Below are positions 16,248 to 25,295 of a stretch of 64,000 nt of DNA, piece by piece. Location: the NCBI GenBank assembly GCA_031362985.1, contig JANLTO010000179.1:10831-74830 (forward strand). Reading direction: 5' to 3'. The notes under the pieces were generated by a model. That model did no database searches. It saw nothing but the letters and a program-made list of their open reading frames with translations, and was not told where the DNA came from. This DNA is from SHZL01 sp031362985. Its GTDB lineage: Bacteria > Pseudomonadota > Gammaproteobacteria > Xanthomonadales > SZUA-36. A program made the position numbers and the translations under genes. Position 1 is the first letter of the stretch. Every line of letters starts with the position of its first letter.

Positions 16248-18025
16248 GAGTGGTCACCCTCGCGACCGTCGTACTTACTGCCAGCCTCTTTGGGAACATC
16301 CTCCGGCGCCATGGTCTGGGGGATAAAATCCTGTGCAGCTCCTGGCACGCTGTAATCGTAAGCCCAACGATAAACCACCGGCAGGTCCGGCCCCCAGTTG
16401 CCGTGCACAGGTGGAGTTTGCGGTGTCTGCCATTCCAGCGTAGTGGCGTTCCACGGGTTGCCTCCGGCAGGCTTGCCGTGCTTGCGACTCCAGGCCAGGT
16501 TGAACAGGAATATCAGCTGCGACAAGGCAACAAACAGGGCAGCTATGGAAATGCCTGCGTTCATGGCTTGCGCAGAATCCGGGATGAACGAGGTATCCCC
16601 CATGGCGTAATAGCGCCGCGGCAGGCCCAATATTCCGAGATAGTGCATTGGCAGGTAAATGGCGTACGTCCCGAACAGGGTGCACCAGAAGTGTATCCGG
16701 CCAAGCCGGTCATCGAGCATGCGACCGGTCATCTTGGGATACCAGTGGTAGATCGAGCCAAAAATCACCAGGATCGGCGATACGCCCATCACCATGTGGA
16801 AATGCCCAACAATGAAATAACTATCGGACAACGGCATGTCGACGGCCACGTTACCCAGGAACAGCCCGGTGATGCCGCCATTGATAAAGGTAAATATGAA
16901 GCCGATCACGAACAGCATAGGGACGGTAAGGTGTATGTTGCCGCGCCACAGGGTCAGCACCCAGTTATAAACTTTCAAGGCAGTTGGAATGGCGATGATC
17001 AAAGTCGTGGTGGCGAAAAAGAAACCAAAATACGGGTTCATGCCGCTGACATACATATGGTGAGCCCATACCACGAAGGAGATCACGCCAATCGAGAGGA
17101 TCGCCCAAACCATCATTCTGTACCCGAATATATTCTTGCGGGCATGCACAGCCACCAGGTCTGATATCACGCCAAAAGCGGGCAAGGCGACGATATACAC
17201 CTCAGGATGACCAAAGAACCAGAACAAGTGCTGGAACAAAATCGGGCTGCCTCCGGCATGCCTGGATTCCTCCCCCATGGAGAGCATGGCCGGCTGAAAG
17301 AAACTGGTGCCTACCAACGCATCGAGCAGCAACATGATGCCGGACACCAACAAGGCGGGAAATGCCAGCAATCCCAGCACGGTCGCGGTAAAAATGCCCC
17401 ATACGGCTAAAGGCATGCGCATCATGGTCATGCCGCGACACCTGGCCTGCAGTACCGTGGTCACATAGTTAAGACCACCCATGGTGAATGCCACGATGAA
17501 CAACACCAGGGAAATCAGCATCATCACGATGCCGCCCCCGACCCCGGGCGTGCCCGGCATTACCGACTGGGGCGGATACAGCGTCCACCCGGCACCCGTT
17601 GGTCCGCCGGAAATGAAGAAACTGGAACACAGCACCAGCACAGAAAGAAGATAAACCCAGTAACTGAGCATGTTCATATACGGGAACACCATGTCCCGTG
17701 CACCGCACATCAATGGAATCAGATAATTGCCAAAACCACCCAACAACAAAGCAGTGAGCAAATAGATCACCATGATCATGCCGTGCATGGTGATGGCCTG
17801 GTAATACTCACTCGGGGTGATAAAAGAAAACGTGTCCGGAAACCCAAGCTGCAAGCGCATACCCAGGCTGAGCACCAGGGCTACCAGTCCAACCGCAATG
17901 GCCGTCAGGGAATACTGGATTGCAATGACTTTATGGTCCTGACTCCAGATGTACTTGGTGACGAAAGTCTGGGGGTCATGCAGATGTTGCTCATGATCCC
18001 GGTCCGCAATTGCCACATATGCCAT
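16244..18025 (-). CDS. ctaD: Cytochrome c oxidase subunit I
   Basis: The 593 residues form the catalytic haem-copper subunit with 12 or more membrane helices. Visible marks are TMHGMIMVIYLLTALLLGGFGNYL (haem a His), FWFFGHPEVYIVALPAFGVIS with the proton-channel Glu and the cross-linked His-Tyr pair, WAHHMYVSGM with the CuB His-His, and YFIVGHFHMVMGV with the haem ligands. The HPEVY sequence places it in the A family of proton-pumping oxidases. It lies between subunit II and the first subunit III gene. The C-terminal tail of about 70 residues is hydrophilic. Confidence 0.93.
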   Translation of the reverse strand: MAYVAIADRDHEQHLHDPQTFVTKYIWSQDHKVIAIQYSLTAIAVGLVALVLSLGMRLQLGFPDTFSFITPSEYYQAITMHGMIMVIYLLTALLLGGFGNYLIPLMCGARDMVFPYMNMLSYWVYLLSVLVLCSSFFISGGPTGAGWTLYPPQSVMPGTPGVGGGIVMMLISLVLFIVAFTMGGLNYVTTVLQARCRGMTMMRMPLAVWGIFTATVLGLLAFPALLVSGIMLLLDALVGTSFFQPAMLSMGEESRHAGGSPILFQHLFWFFGHPEVYIVALPAFGVISDLVAVHARKNIFGYRMMVWAILSIGVISFVVWAHHMYVSGMNPYFGFFFATTTLIIAIPTALKVYNWVLTLWRGNIHLTVPMLFVIGFIFTFINGGITGLFLGNVAVDMPLSDSYFIVGHFHMVMGVSPILVIFGSIYHWYPKMTGRMLDDRLGRIHFWCTLFGTYAIYLPMHYLGILGLPRRYYAMGDTSFIPDSAQAMNAGISIAALFVALSQLIFLFNLAWSRKHGKPAGGNPWNATTLEWQTPQTPPVHGNWGPDLPVVYRWAYDYSVPGAAQDFIPQTMAPEDVPKEAGSKYDGREGDHS

Positions 18026-18107
18026 CAGACTACGCTCCTGTTCATTAAGCCCGACGCGGGCCGCAATTCTTCACTGTACACCTGCCATTAACGAGACTTG
18101 GCCGTCG

Positions 18108-19463
18108 TCACTGCAACTGGTTGATATAAGCCACGGTGTCGTTGATGGACTGGTCATCACGCAATACCCCGCTGACCAGGCTCATTTGCTTGCCGTAAAG
18201 ATCGGCAGGATGAGCACCGCGAATACCCTGCTTGTAGTTTTGCAACTGCCTCACCAGGTACCAGTCATTCACCTTGCTCAGCCGCGGGGCGCTCATCGAC
18301 CATATGCCCTGCCCGCCGGCACCGTGACAGGCCTGGCAGGTGACATAGAAGCTCTCGCCCCGCTTTGCATCTCCATTAACTGTTGCTGGCGGGAGGAAGT
18401 CGGGTAAGGACGCAATATAAGCCGCAACATTGGCTATCGCTCCGTCATCCGCCAGGGTTGCCGCCATGGGCGCCATTTGCATGCCAAAAGCATCGTTTGG
18501 GTCAGCACCTCTCAAGCCGTGTTTGAAATTCCTCAATTGGCGCTGCAGATACCATTCCGCCTGGCCGGCAAGCTTGGGGGCATTGAGCAGGATATTGCCT
18601 TCGCCCTGGGCTCCATGACAGGCGCTGCACACCGCGAACTGGGCTTGCCCTATGGCCGCATTTGGCGCAGCCCTGGCCTGTACTTCGGCAAAAGTCGGGT
18701 AACTGGCAAGCCACTGGTCAAAGGCAGCCGGTTCTTCCACCACCACCGCGCCGCGCATGGCAAAATGCCCGATACCACACAATTCCTGGCATAAAATGTC
18801 GTACCGCCCGGCCAATGTCGGCGTAGCCCACACGTACGGCGTCATGCCCGGCACCAGATCCATTTTTACGCGAAACTCGGGCACGGTAAAGTTATGCAAC
18901 ACGTCCTTGGAGCGCAGGATGAACTTGTAGGGAAAGTTCAGCGGCAAGTGCAATTCTCCGCTAACAACCAGGACATCATCCGCCCCGGCCGGATCATCCG
19001 CCTTGAGCCCCAGCGGGTTGGCAGGGTTCATTTCTTCGATATCCACCTGCCCCAGCACGCCGTCCTCACCCGGGAAGCGGAAACTCCAGTTCCATTGCTG
19101 ACCGACCACTTCTACTTCCCTGGCATCGTCCGGCACGGTCACTATGCGGTTCCACGCCCAAAGGCCTGGTGCCAGCATGCCAATCACGCCGACGGTGGTG
19201 ATGGCAGTCAGCCACCATTCCATTTTGTGACTCTCCGGCTCGTAGTGCGCTTTGAGCCCTTCCCTGTGGCGATACCGGATGATGACCCAGATGAGGAACC
19301 CATTGAGAACGACAAAAACAACGCCGGTAATCCAGAAGGTGATGATCAGGGTGTCATCCAGTGAACCCCAATCCGCCGCAAGAGGAGTAAGCCACCAGGG
19401 GCTCATAAAATGAAAAATAAGGGTGCCAATGACCAGTACGAGAATTCCGATCGCAATTGCCAT
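18108..19463 (-). CDS. ctaC: Cytochrome c oxidase subunit II with two fused cytochrome c domains (caa3 type)
   Basis: The protein has 451 residues. Three hydrophobic segments occupy residues 2-20, 38-62 and 81-103, one more than usual. The cupredoxin domain carries the CuA site CQELCGIGHFAM. Behind it are two class I cytochrome c domains with haem motifs CSACH and CQACH, each followed by a distal Met. Single-cytochrome fusions are typical of caa3 oxidases; a double fusion makes the subunit a short electron wire from the donor to CuA. It begins the oxidase genes proper and lies 25 bp after the membrane protein gene upstream. Confidence 0.92.
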   Translation of the reverse strand: MAIAIGILVLVIGTLIFHFMSPWWLTPLAADWGSLDDTLIITFWITGVVFVVLNGFLIWVIIRYRHREGLKAHYEPESHKMEWWLTAITTVGVIGMLAPGLWAWNRIVTVPDDAREVEVVGQQWNWSFRFPGEDGVLGQVDIEEMNPANPLGLKADDPAGADDVLVVSGELHLPLNFPYKFILRSKDVLHNFTVPEFRVKMDLVPGMTPYVWATPTLAGRYDILCQELCGIGHFAMRGAVVVEEPAAFDQWLASYPTFAEVQARAAPNAAIGQAQFAVCSACHGAQGEGNILLNAPKLAGQAEWYLQRQLRNFKHGLRGADPNDAFGMQMAPMAATLADDGAIANVAAYIASLPDFLPPATVNGDAKRGESFYVTCQACHGAGGQGIWSMSAPRLSKVNDWYLVRQLQNYKQGIRGAHPADLYGKQMSLVSGVLRDDQSINDTVAYINQLQ

Positions 19464-19488
19464 ATCTGTTTATCCTTGGATCAACTGG

Positions 19489-20055
19489 TTATTCGAACGC
19501 ACTTTCCTGTTTACTCCGGCGTCGCCGGCGTTCCACACTGCTAAACGGGTTGACGAAGTGACTGTCCGTGGCCACATGAATGGCTTCCTTATGTCGCTCT
19601 TTCATCATGGCTTTGATTTTTTCACCCTGCCCTTTGCGGGCGTAGATGAGTAGCAGATATTTGCCTTCCTTGATTTCCCGATGGAATCTCCGCAGCTTGC
19701 GGTTTTCACTGTCCATGCCGGTTAATCCACCAACCCAGGCCCCGAACATGGTTGAAACCAACATCAGGAAGAAAAAGGTGATGCCGGGTACGTTGGGTCC
19801 GAACGGTTCAAATAACATGATTCCGCCAGTGGCTATAGCGCCGGCAATGAACCCAAAATTGGCGCCGATGAAACCATCACGCAGCAGATCCGTAGTTTCC
19901 AGCCAATTGCTGGAGTGAATTTTGTCTTTCTTGAGACCCTCTTCGTCCTTGGAAACAACATGCAACAGCCAGTCTTCGATTCCAACATCGTGGAGATCGT
20001 CAGAAATCTGGTGAGTACTCACCAGAGAAGGCGAAAGGTAGTACATGCATTTCAT
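19489..20055 (-). CDS. Conserved membrane protein at the head of the oxidase operon
   Basis: The protein has 188 residues. An N-terminal soluble part (residues 1-60) contains DDLHDVGIEDWLLHVVSKDEEGL. Two adjacent glycine-rich helices follow (FIGANFGFIAGAIATGGIMLF and GITFFFLMLVSTMFGAWVGGLTGM). A C-terminal alpha-beta stretch resembles a small ferredoxin-like domain (KYLLLIYARKGQGEKIKAMMKERH). The layout recalls general-stress proteins of the YflT/17M kind, but I cannot name a family with confidence. Its position 25 bp before subunit II suggests a role tied to the oxidase. The tail is very basic. Confidence 0.6.
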   Translation of the reverse strand: MKCMYYLSPSLVSTHQISDDLHDVGIEDWLLHVVSKDEEGLKKDKIHSSNWLETTDLLRDGFIGANFGFIAGAIATGGIMLFEPFGPNVPGITFFFLMLVSTMFGAWVGGLTGMDSENRKLRRFHREIKEGKYLLLIYARKGQGEKIKAMMKERHKEAIHVATDSHFVNPFSSVERRRRRSKQESAFE

Positions 20056-20366
20056 GGCTGCACCCCGGGCTGTATAGTAAGACGAATCGAATGTGGTTCT
20101 GGTTGGGACTATCCTTGGTTTTTGTAATTTTATGCCAAACTTCCGCTTGTAAGCTTGTGGCTCCCAAACCGGTCCCTTGTACCATCAGTTCCTGTGGAAC
20201 TCGGGTGCGGAGGAGTTTCGCATATTTGCACAGGCTTTGAAAGTGCGGATTTTTTTCACACGGAAAGCTGCTTTGGATATGCTCGAAAGCGGTCGCCAGA
20301 GCATTCGAACGCGGTGGCTTTTCGGGTATCCTAGCCTTGGCGACTTTCATAAACGAGGACCATGAA
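20056..20366. promoter_or_regulatory. Divergent intergenic region between oxidase operon and DUF3313 gene
   Basis: These 311 bp hold no convincing gene; a 140-codon minus-strand frame across it overlaps both neighbours and looks random. It should contain the promoters for the oxidase operon (leftward) and the DUF3313 gene (rightward). Near the right end two 15-bp imperfect direct repeats (20283-20297 and 20305-20319, 12 of 15 identical) are spaced by 22 bp, two helical turns, and could bind a regulator. Confidence 0.4.
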
Positions 20367-21077
20367 ATGAACAACCATACTTTCCGATCTGGATTTCTTC
20401 CCGTGCTGGCAGCCGTTCTCATGTCCGCGCCGGTTCATGCCGATGTCATTGCAAACGAGGAAGGAGCCATTGCTGCAGTTGATGGCCTCGCTTTGGTCGA
20501 AAAAGATAGCTGGGGGGAAATTTACGCCAATCCAAACGTCGACTGGAGCGTTTATACCGAGATCCAACTGGAGGATGCCACTATTGCCTTTCGCCGCAAC
20601 TGGCAACGGGACCAAAACTCAGGCGACCCGTTCAAGGTCAAGACCTCGGACGTAGAAAGCATCAAAACCCAACTATCCCAACAGTTCCGCGTTGTATTCA
20701 CCGAGGAACTGACCGAGAACGGTGCTTATGTCATGAGCGCCGTGGCCGGACAGAATGTATTGACCATTAAACCGGCGATTGTCGACCTGGATATTGCCGC
20801 CCCGGACACCAACCAGCCGGTTAACATGAAGCAGTACACCAATTCCTCCGGGGAGATGACTCTTAAGCTGGAGTTGTATGACTCGGTCACGGGTGACCTG
20901 CTTGCAACGGCCAGCGACCGCAAAATATCACCTTACCGTGGCTATCCACAATGGACTACCAGCGTTTCCAACCGTGCTGATTCCCGCCGCATGCTGGCGC
21001 AGTGGGCGCAAAGTTTGCGCAAGAGACTGGATGAAGCCCGGGCCACAACGGCGGCTGCAGGAGCAAGTTCAGACTAG
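20367..21077 (+). CDS. Exported DUF3313 family protein
   Basis: The 236 residues start with a signal peptide (SGFLPVLAAVLMSAPVHA) and continue as a DUF3313-type periplasmic domain: YANPNVDWSVYTEIQLEDATIAFRRNW, VFTEELTENGAYV, and LTIKPAIVDLDIAAPD followed by an MTLKLELYDSVTGDLLATASDRK segment. Many family members are lipoproteins; this one has no lipobox. The function is unknown, and the domain resembles small outer-membrane-associated assembly factors. The ATG was chosen for GAGG eight bases upstream. The gene precedes the second SEC-C oxygenase by 52 bp. Confidence 0.75.
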   Translation: MNNHTFRSGFLPVLAAVLMSAPVHADVIANEEGAIAAVDGLALVEKDSWGEIYANPNVDWSVYTEIQLEDATIAFRRNWQRDQNSGDPFKVKTSDVESIKTQLSQQFRVVFTEELTENGAYVMSAVAGQNVLTIKPAIVDLDIAAPDTNQPVNMKQYTNSSGEMTLKLELYDSVTGDLLATASDRKISPYRGYPQWTTSVSNRADSRRMLAQWAQSLRKRLDEARATTAAAGASSD

Positions 21078-21129
21078 GCCCTGGAGCGTCGTCAATACCA
21101 AGTCGCCGATCCAGAGTCGCCGATCCCAA

Positions 21130-21867
21130 ATGGCTGATCCGGTAAGGGAGGCATTCAAACCACAACGCACCGACCTGTGCTTTTGCAACAGCGGGCGGAG
21201 ATTCAAGTCCTGCTGTGGCAGCATGGCGGAGGAACGCGCACCGCCGTTCGGCATGCACCTTGTTCCGGCCTTCCTGGAGCGGAATATCTGCAACCAGTGG
21301 GTGGCTGAGCTCGAAAAGCAGAATCGGGAATTAGTCAGTATAGTGGATCACCACCAGTCGACGCCGGAGAAGGCGGTTCTGCGCCGGGACGAGACCAGAA
21401 TCACCGAACGTGTGGAAGCGGGACCGCTGAAAGAGAAGGTCCAACAGGTGATTGGTCAGGCCGTCACTGCGATCATCGCTGACTCGACTGGACGCTTGTT
21501 TTCCTGGTTTATCGGGCCCCAGATCCTCCGCTACCAGCGGGGCGGGCGTTATGACCTGCATACGGACAGCGACCACTGGTCTGCTGCCCACGGAGCCTGG
21601 GTCAAGGGCCTGGATCGGGATATCAGCCTGCTGCTCTATCTGAATGATGATTTTACCGGTGGTGAACTGGACTTCCCGGTGTTCAACTACAGGTACCACC
21701 CGCGCCCTGGTGACCTGCTGTTCTTCCCTTCCGATTGCCGCTACCGGCACCGGGCTAATGTGGTGCAATCCGGCGTGCGCTACGCGATCGCCAGCTGGGC
21801 CGCGTTCAGGGGTGAGCCCAGGGTACAGGCACAACGTCCTGAAAATCGCATTGATCTGGACAGTTGA
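21130..21867 (+). CDS. SEC-C zinc motif fused to 2OG-Fe(II) oxygenase (copy 2)
   Basis: The 245 residues are a paralog of the protein at 13255-13998. The SEC-C motif is CFCNSGRRFKSCCG, with Cys at 17, 19, 28 and 29; the usual first Gly is Asn. The oxygenase core keeps H144-x-D146 (DLHTDSD), the distal His in YRHRAN (207) and the Arg in SGVRYAIASW (217). Both copies share ISLLLYLN/VSLLLYLN, the GGEL turn and the IDLD C-terminus. The ATG giving MADPVREAF was chosen because the longer frame runs through the DUF3313 gene. The substrate is unknown. Confidence 0.82.
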   Translation: MADPVREAFKPQRTDLCFCNSGRRFKSCCGSMAEERAPPFGMHLVPAFLERNICNQWVAELEKQNRELVSIVDHHQSTPEKAVLRRDETRITERVEAGPLKEKVQQVIGQAVTAIIADSTGRLFSWFIGPQILRYQRGGRYDLHTDSDHWSAAHGAWVKGLDRDISLLLYLNDDFTGGELDFPVFNYRYHPRPGDLLFFPSDCRYRHRANVVQSGVRYAIASWAAFRGEPRVQAQRPENRIDLDS

Positions 21868-21895
21868 GCAGGGTCCGAAGCAACCGCATCAAAAG

Positions 21896-24800
21896 CTATT
21901 CGGGAATTCGCCCGGGTGTCCAGGGCGCCTTGATGCCCTCTACCGAGGCCTCCAGCGCGAGGAGATCGGCGGACAGCGTTTTCAGACCGGCACGAAGGAC
22001 TGCAAACTCCGCTTTTGCCACCGCCAGTGAATCGATGTAGTTCGCCGGGATGGCCGACTGGCTGTCCCAGGAACCGCTGACGATGAAACCGATGCGTGCG
22101 CTGATGGACAGGGGTATCGGTTCAAAGCGGCTGGAGCGGGTTACATCGCCATCAAGATCCAGACGCAATTGCTGCAGACGCGCGTGCAAGGCCTGCAACT
22201 GCTGAACAAGATTTTCCGTGTCCTGTGGCGTTTCCGCCAGCGCTTTTTTCACGTGATCGATGCGGCTCTGCAACTCGTCAGCTGCGCGCTCGGCGCCAGT
22301 GACTGAGCGGTACAACTCGGCTGCGTCGAGCTGCACACGTTGCCGGGTATCCTGATCAGCTCCAAGCAAGCCACCGGTAAACATCGGTTTGAGCACAAAA
22401 GACTGCGGACCAGCAAGGTCCACCCAATTCCCTTCGAGCCGTTTTGCCAGCCTGACTGCATACGTTCCCGTCACGGCAAGAGCACCTGCCGGGGGTGTTT
22501 CCCACGGCTTCATTTGTGCAGGTGCTTCAAGGTTTACGGGATCAGGCGCCGGGTAGCGTAAATCCCAGGCTACCTGGTGAAAGCCCTTGGTAGTTTCTCC
22601 AGCCACACGGCGGACAATGTGGCCGGAGCTGTCACTTACCGTCAGTACGATGGATGGCGCTTCTTCCATGTCTTCCCTGGATAATTGCTCCCAGGACGGA
22701 TAGGGGTTGTCTTCTCCCTTCGCCGCCTGCTCTGTTTCCTGCTGCCGGCGCTGCTCCTTCAGGCTCAGCAGGTCTTCCGGCAAGTAATATGAAAAGACCG
22801 CTCCGTAGGGTGGGTTGTTGGCAGCGTAACGCGCAATGCCGTAGTCCCCTTTTCCACCCCAGCCGCGGCGACCGTCCGGGACATAGATCCAGCTGTCCCG
22901 TGGCTTGAACAGGGTGGCCCCGGCAGCGAGGGTGGCAGTCGGCGTGCGCAAGGGTGAAATATCGTCGAGGACGTAGATTCCCAAACCAAACGTGCCAATC
23001 ACCAGATCGTCATCACGCCGCTGGATTTCGAGGTCGACTACGGGAATGGTCGGGAGGCTGGTCAGCTTGTTCCAGCTGGCGCCGCCGTCCTGGGTGAAAA
23101 ACAGTCCAAACTCAGTGCCGACAAAAAGCAGTTTGGGGTCCACGGAGTCTTCGACCAGCGTGTGCGCACTCCCTCGCTCCGGAAGATTGGACGATATCAG
23201 CGTCCACCCCAGACCCCGGTCGTTGCTTCTCATTACATAGGGTTTGTGGTCACCGCGCTTGTGATTTTCAATGACCGCGTAAGCCACATCAGGGTCATGC
23301 CGGGACGCAATGACATCCTCCACCAGCGACATGTCGGGAACCCCCCCAAAGCGCTCCACGCGGTCCCAGCTCTGGCCACCGTCCGGGCTCACCTGGATCA
23401 AACCATCATCAGTACCCACGTACAGCAAGCCTTCCACCAGAGGGCTTTCGTCTATGCCAATCATGGACCCGTACATGGATGTGGAGGCATTTTTGGCGAT
23501 GGCATCAACGCTCCACACGCGACCCATAACCTCCAGTTTGTTGCGATCAAGCTGGCGCGTCAGGTCGCCGCTGACCGTGACCCAGCTTTCACCACGATCG
23601 TCGGAGCGGAACAGGCGCTCGGCACCAAAATACAGGCGCTCGTGCTCATGGGGTGAAATGAGGAATGGCGAATTCCAGTTCCATTTGTAATTGTTTTCGC
23701 CTGCTGCGGGTTGCGGCGTAATGGCCAGGCGTTCACCGGAAATCCGGTCGAAGCGGGTCAGGGCGCCATCCTGCGCCTGCGCATAGACCACGTTGGCGTC
23801 CAATGGATCGATCTGGGCCTTGAAGCCATCGCCAAACTGAGCAATCCACCAGTCTGCGTTGGTGATTCCATCGGTAAAGGTGGTGCGGCTCGGGCCACAA
23901 AGGGTTTGATTATCCTGCGTACCGCCACACACGTTATAAAACGGCAAGTCATTGTCCGGGCTTACCCGATAGAACTGGGTGACAGGAAGATTTTGCACAT
24001 GGCGCCACTGTTGTCCCCGGTCCCAGCTTTCAAATACGCCGCCGTCACCCCCGATGAACAGGTGATCCGTATTGGACGGATCTATCCATAAGGCGTGGTC
24101 ATCGACATGACGGTTTTCAAAGGACAGGGCAACCCAGGTCTTGCCTCCGTCTTCTGACACCTGGGTAAGCGTATCCAGCGAATACAGCCGTGCCGGGTTT
24201 TTTGGGTCGACCACGATCTCGTTGTAATACTGCGGGCTGGTGGTGGCGTGATCGGACCTTTTTTCCCAGTGCTGACCGAAGTCCGTGCTGCGATACACAC
24301 CGCGCCCTTCGGCATCCCCTTCGATGATGGCGTAAACAGTGCCCGGGCTGGAAGGGGCTGCGGCCAGACCTATTCTTCCCATTTCGCTGGCCGGCAGGCC
24401 GCTGCTTATCTCCCGCCATGTTGCGCCACCATCATCGGACCGGTGTATGCCACTGCCCGGGCCCCCATTGATCAGGGTCCAGACCTGCCTGCGGCGTTGG
24501 TAGGTGCTGGCCAGCATGACATCGGGATCGCGTGGGTCGAGCAGGAATTCATTAACCCCGGTGTCCTGGTCGATGTACAAGATGCGTTGCCAGCTCAGTC
24601 CGGCATCCGTGGAGCGGTACAGTCCCCGGTCGCCGCCAGAACTCCATAGCGGACCTTGTGCGGCGACATACACGGTGCCTTTGTTTTCCGGATGAAAGCG
24701 AATCATGGAAATGTGCCCGGAATCGCTAAGGCCCATGTTCTGCCAGCTGCTGCCCCCGTCCAGCGATCGGTAGACTCCATCCCCGTAACCGACACTGCGC

Positions 24801-25162
24801 TGCGCATTGTTCTCCCCGGACCCAACCCACACGGTCTCAGGATCTGCCGGGTCCAACACGACAACACCCGTGGCATAGGATGCTTCTGTGCTAAATGCCT
24901 GTTGCCAGGTTATGCCGTCATTCAGCGTTTTCCACACACCGCCGCTGGCTACGGCTACATAGTAAATCTCGGGGTGTTGCGGGTGGAATGCAAAATCGGC
25001 CACGCGACCGGAGGTCAAAGCCGACCCTATGGAACGCAGGGGAATTCCCGCCAGTGGGTGTTCTGCAGCGTTTTCCGGCTCGAAAGCGCAGAGGTTCCCG
25101 ACGCATACCAACAAGCCGAAAACAAAGACTGAAAAACAGGCAGGGACTCTAAACATGAGCAT
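21896..25162 (-). CDS. Very large exported Asp-box (VPS10/sialidase-like) beta-propeller protein, copy 1
   Basis: The 1088 residues start with a signal peptide (RVPACFSVFVFGLLVCVGNLCA). Residues 40-750 carry at least ten Asp-box turns of the form S-x-D-x-G-x-x-W, for example SLDGGSSWQN, STDAGLSWQR, SDDGGATWRE, SPDGGQSWDR and TQDGGASWNK. This is the double-propeller layout shared with sortilin/VPS10 and often annotated as glycosyl hydrolase; no catalytic residues can be assigned. The last 250 residues form a helical and beta-sandwich tail with an Asp/Gln-rich coiled-coil-like stretch. A paralog of similar length lies at 26061-29357. Exported binding or degradation of polymers is possible. Confidence 0.78.
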   Translation of the reverse strand: MLMFRVPACFSVFVFGLLVCVGNLCAFEPENAAEHPLAGIPLRSIGSALTSGRVADFAFHPQHPEIYYVAVASGGVWKTLNDGITWQQAFSTEASYATGVVVLDPADPETVWVGSGENNAQRSVGYGDGVYRSLDGGSSWQNMGLSDSGHISMIRFHPENKGTVYVAAQGPLWSSGGDRGLYRSTDAGLSWQRILYIDQDTGVNEFLLDPRDPDVMLASTYQRRRQVWTLINGGPGSGIHRSDDGGATWREISSGLPASEMGRIGLAAAPSSPGTVYAIIEGDAEGRGVYRSTDFGQHWEKRSDHATTSPQYYNEIVVDPKNPARLYSLDTLTQVSEDGGKTWVALSFENRHVDDHALWIDPSNTDHLFIGGDGGVFESWDRGQQWRHVQNLPVTQFYRVSPDNDLPFYNVCGGTQDNQTLCGPSRTTFTDGITNADWWIAQFGDGFKAQIDPLDANVVYAQAQDGALTRFDRISGERLAITPQPAAGENNYKWNWNSPFLISPHEHERLYFGAERLFRSDDRGESWVTVSGDLTRQLDRNKLEVMGRVWSVDAIAKNASTSMYGSMIGIDESPLVEGLLYVGTDDGLIQVSPDGGQSWDRVERFGGVPDMSLVEDVIASRHDPDVAYAVIENHKRGDHKPYVMRSNDRGLGWTLISSNLPERGSAHTLVEDSVDPKLLFVGTEFGLFFTQDGGASWNKLTSLPTIPVVDLEIQRRDDDLVIGTFGLGIYVLDDISPLRTPTATLAAGATLFKPRDSWIYVPDGRRGWGGKGDYGIARYAANNPPYGAVFSYYLPEDLLSLKEQRRQQETEQAAKGEDNPYPSWEQLSREDMEEAPSIVLTVSDSSGHIVRRVAGETTKGFHQVAWDLRYPAPDPVNLEAPAQMKPWETPPAGALAVTGTYAVRLAKRLEGNWVDLAGPQSFVLKPMFTGGLLGADQDTRQRVQLDAAELYRSVTGAERAADELQSRIDHVKKALAETPQDTENLVQQLQALHARLQQLRLDLDGDVTRSSRFEPIPLSISARIGFIVSGSWDSQSAIPANYIDSLAVAKAEFAVLRAGLKTLSADLLALEASVEGIKAPWTPGRIPE

Positions 25163-25205
25163 TTAAAAGGCGGCCCGAAGGGCGCTCAGTGTACGCAAAA
25201 GCCCT

Positions 25206-25250
25206 GGCTAACGCACTCTGGGCTAACGCATTCCGGGCAAACGCCCTAAG
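25206..25250. repeat. Three tandem 15-bp repeats
   Basis: Three head-to-tail units begin GGCTAACGCA, GGCTAACGCA and GGCAAACGCC, with a diverged 5-bp end each. They lie between the stop of the small exported protein gene and the start of the large propeller gene. Confidence 0.55.
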
Positions 25251-25282
25251 TTCAGGCCTGCCGACAGACGTCAGGCCTGAAC
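25250..25282 (-). terminator. Perfect 11-bp hairpin after the small exported protein gene
   Basis: GTTCAGGCCTG pairs perfectly with CAGGCCTGAAC around an 11-base loop, 14 bp beyond the stop codon at 25296. Only a short TTAGGGCGTT follows on the minus strand, so it may be a weak terminator or an mRNA-end stabiliser. Confidence 0.5.
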
Positions 25283-25295
25283 AGGCTGACTGGAA

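Noticed and set aside
20000..20422. A 140-codon minus-strand frame in the oxidase/DUF3313 intergenic region
   Set aside because: It overlaps both flanking gene starts, has no recognisable domain or ribosome site, and an unlikely composition.
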